From Limanda limanda (Eukaryota; Chordata; Actinopteri; Pleuronectiformes; Pleuronectidae), in contig NC_083641.1 of NCBI RefSeq assembly GCF_963576545.1, forward strand, positions 19,789,023 to 19,853,022: a stretch of DNA of 64,000 bases. Direction: 5' to 3'. This document shows positions 61,860-64,000 of this stretch, piece by piece. The translations under genes were made by a program, and so were the position numbers. The notes beneath the pieces are model-generated. The model searched no databases. It saw only the letters and a program-made list of their open reading frames with translations, and had not been told where the DNA came from. Within the stretch, counting starts at the first letter, position 1. Every line of letters starts with the position of its first letter.

Positions 61860-62265
61860 AAAATGTTTTTGTGTTTTCATACAGAGGAAAACACAAAAAC
61901 GACTACAAACGCTCAAACATGCATGCCGGGCCAGTAGGTGGCGATGAAGTGCACATCCGTTAAATACCAGAGAAGAAAGCAAATAAGATTGGGCAATAAT
62001 GTGGTGCAGTGATGCAGAGTTGAGCTGCAAACGTGTAATTGGACCTTTCAGTGCTAGCCAAATGTGGAGAAACCGGTATACAGCCGCCATTGTTGTTGCT
62101 AAATACCAAACCAACATTGGACATCGCCACACAGGTACACAGAAAACAGAGTTTCTGAAAATCTGCACTTTTGAAGATGTTCATAAAAATCTCTGTTTTA
62201 GCTGTTTGGTACTAAAATGTTCCTTTTGCCAAATATTCACCTGAGTGTGGACAGGCCGTAGAGGA
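61860..62265 (-). mobile_element. Decayed hAT-like MITE fragment (orientation arbitrary)
   Basis: Has 'gccgggccagtaggtggcg', 'aacagagtttctgaaaatc', 'tgcacttttgaagatg' and ends near 'gagtgtggacaggccgt', resembling the terminal phrase of a common fish hAT-type MITE. The left terminus is not recognisable and no target duplication is evident. A CTCF-like motif lies inside. Confidence 0.4.
61931..61945 (+). promoter_or_regulatory. CTCF-like motif inside a repeat
   Basis: ccagtaggtggcg matches the first 13 positions of the CTCF core consensus; the next base does not. It is embedded in a repeat that probably exists in many copies in this genome. Confidence 0.35.
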
Positions 62266-64000
62266 TCGGAAATTTCAACGTGAGAGAAATGTTTATTTGA
62301 TTTTCAACCCCTGGAATCTGGTATTACTGGATTTAAGAAATGCTCTCTGCTCATGTGAAATGTGAATTCATCGTTTGAAAGTTTGGCGTAAAGACAACTC
62401 TCTGTCATTCATATCAAATTTGCATATCCCAGACAAACAACCAATTAAAAATTCAGAGAAGGTTTTGTCACAGTTTCTACCACTCAGGACCTTTGGAGCA
62501 GGTTTTGTGATTCACGCGTCTGGCCTCGAGGCTTGCACGCACAAATCCAAGTCCTGCGTGCTTAAAAACAGAATTGTTTTGGTCTTGACATTTCACTTCA
62601 AGCGTGTCTCATCAGCTCAGCCTTCGTCTAATCATCCTTTCTTCGGGTTTCGGTGTCAGTACTTGGCGTAATAAAGGCAATTCTTCTTCAGTTTCTCAAG
62701 GTGCACAGCTCCAAATGTGTCAAGCTCCCCACGGGTTATTTGTCTATTTTCAGAGAAGTGTGGGCGGTATAGAGCCAGAATTCAAGCCAGGACAGGATGG
62801 ATATGTTTTCTGAAGAATGCAACAGCTGCAGAGACAGCACAGTACATGCATGAGGAGAGGACAGCAGATACAAATCACAGTTTAAGTGAATAAATAGCAG
62901 GGATTTGTCAGGTTTGTATGCACACTCAGAATTTCCTTTTGTAGCAACATACACTAAAGTTCTAGACATTCAACTTATCAATACATTTGATTCTAGTGGG
63001 AGAAACAGAATTGTTTACCTGGAATCAGTTGCTTGAACCTCATCTGCATCAGAGGGTTGTTTTTTTTACCTGCCCAGCACAAAATGTTTGCTTGCGTTCT
63101 CATATCGTTTGTTGATTTCTAGGAAGAATTCATCCGTCAAACTGTTATCGTGACATCTGGGTCCAGTGGAAACTGCTGTTCAATATAAACAGCAGTCATT
63201 GTTCTATACAATCACATCAGTTTCAACAAGGGCTGTGCTGGATTGAGGCGAATCTCAATAAACAGATTCAACATGTGAAAACACAGAATCTGTTCACGAG
63301 GGAGCGGAATTCTTCTCGTTTCAGTTTCAGTTTGACCAATCAAGTGTGAGCAGCCTTTGGTCGCCTGCATGTCTCTGGAGAGCAAAAGAGAAGGAACACA
63401 ACATGGATTTTGTGTTAATCTTTATTCACATGCAGAAAGGCTGTTAATAGAAATGAGCCAAAATGTTGCTGTTGTTTTGTCTTCGACATTCGACTCGTGT
63501 GATACGAGGATCCAGTCAGACTGTGAACAGTGAACAGCCAATGGAAGAAGTCAATTGCAGATGGGCTCCGAGATGGAAGTTCACCTTTGTGCTGACTGGT
63601 TAACTTCTCTTAGTAAATTTTGGTCATGGCATCTTCACCTCGCTGGCAACAGAATGTTCTGCACAGTCTGTACAAATGTCCCATTAGTCCTTAGTAATTG
63701 CTGAGTCATAGATTTTGTTCTCTATGTAAAACAAGAGACATTCTGCATCTGCGATTTCTAGCTGAGTCTCTGGTGTAACATTCATGTGCTAACTCGTCAG
63801 TGATTGAGAAATAAGCCGTTAATCCACATTAATTAAGGGACAGGATCGTTATGTGATTACTTGGTGCTGCTGCAAGGCATATTCAGCATCACTAAACATT
63901 TCTGAGATCAATAGAAACTTAAGTGAGAAAATATAACTCTTGAATTCATAGCATGAGATAATGGCTGGGACTGTATCTACTTGCTGATTGGTCCAGATAT
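62266..64000. other. Intergenic to window end, no gene recognised
   Basis: No ORF resembles a known protein, and no RNA gene or known repeat was recognised. Confidence 0.4.

Overview
This window looks like nuclear DNA from a ray-finned (teleost, probably percomorph) fish. It has three vertebrate genes on the + strand, long non-coding intervals, many (TG)n/(CA)n microsatellites and several interspersed-repeat families typical of teleosts. The gene order mbnl1 - p2ry1 - rap2b, all in one orientation, matches what I recall of human 3q25, so this appears to be an ancient conserved block. No prokaryotic, viral or organellar genes were recognised.

Layout. 1-72 is the end of the last mbnl1 intron, a very long polypyrimidine tract. 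73-129 is the final mbnl1 coding exon, followed by a 3' UTR that probably runs to about 5470. 5.5-24.9 kb is intergenic, with repeat and MITE remnants, microsatellites, and a few AT-rich stretches that look like conserved regulatory DNA. The clearest of these is a cluster of three octamer/POU-like motifs at 20.08-20.13 kb. p2ry1 (ADP receptor P2Y1) occupies about 25.1-28.2 kb, with a predicted non-coding first exon, a 292-bp 5' UTR intron and an intronless reading frame at 25756-26817. 28.2-44.4 kb is intergenic, with a decayed LINE (interrupted by an insertion) at 43.1-44.1 kb. rap2b lies at about 44.4-48.3 kb: a GC-rich promoter, an intronless reading frame at 45044-45595, and a long 3' UTR. 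48.3-64 kb has no recognisable gene, only repeats and microsatellites.

The three genes are not a pathway unit. MBNL1 is an RNA-splicing regulator, P2Y1 a Gq-coupled ADP receptor, and Rap2b a membrane-anchored small GTPase. Their linkage is most simply explained by shared ancestry and possibly shared regulatory DNA.

The observations most worth a second look are: (1) a ~400-bp inverted duplication, nearly identical in its core, with one arm in the rap2b 3' UTR and the other 6.3 kb downstream; (2) an 84-nt pre-miRNA-like hairpin in the mbnl1 3' UTR; (3) a predicted splice-dependent upstream ORF that ends 4 nt before the p2ry1 start codon; (4) loss of the C-terminal PDZ-binding motif in this P2Y1; (5) a MITE with 23-bp terminal inverted repeats directly abutting a microsatellite; and (6) CTCF-like motifs, one of them inside a repeat. 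I did not find a convincing undescribed multi-gene system. All repeat-family and homology statements come from recognition by eye, not from database searches.
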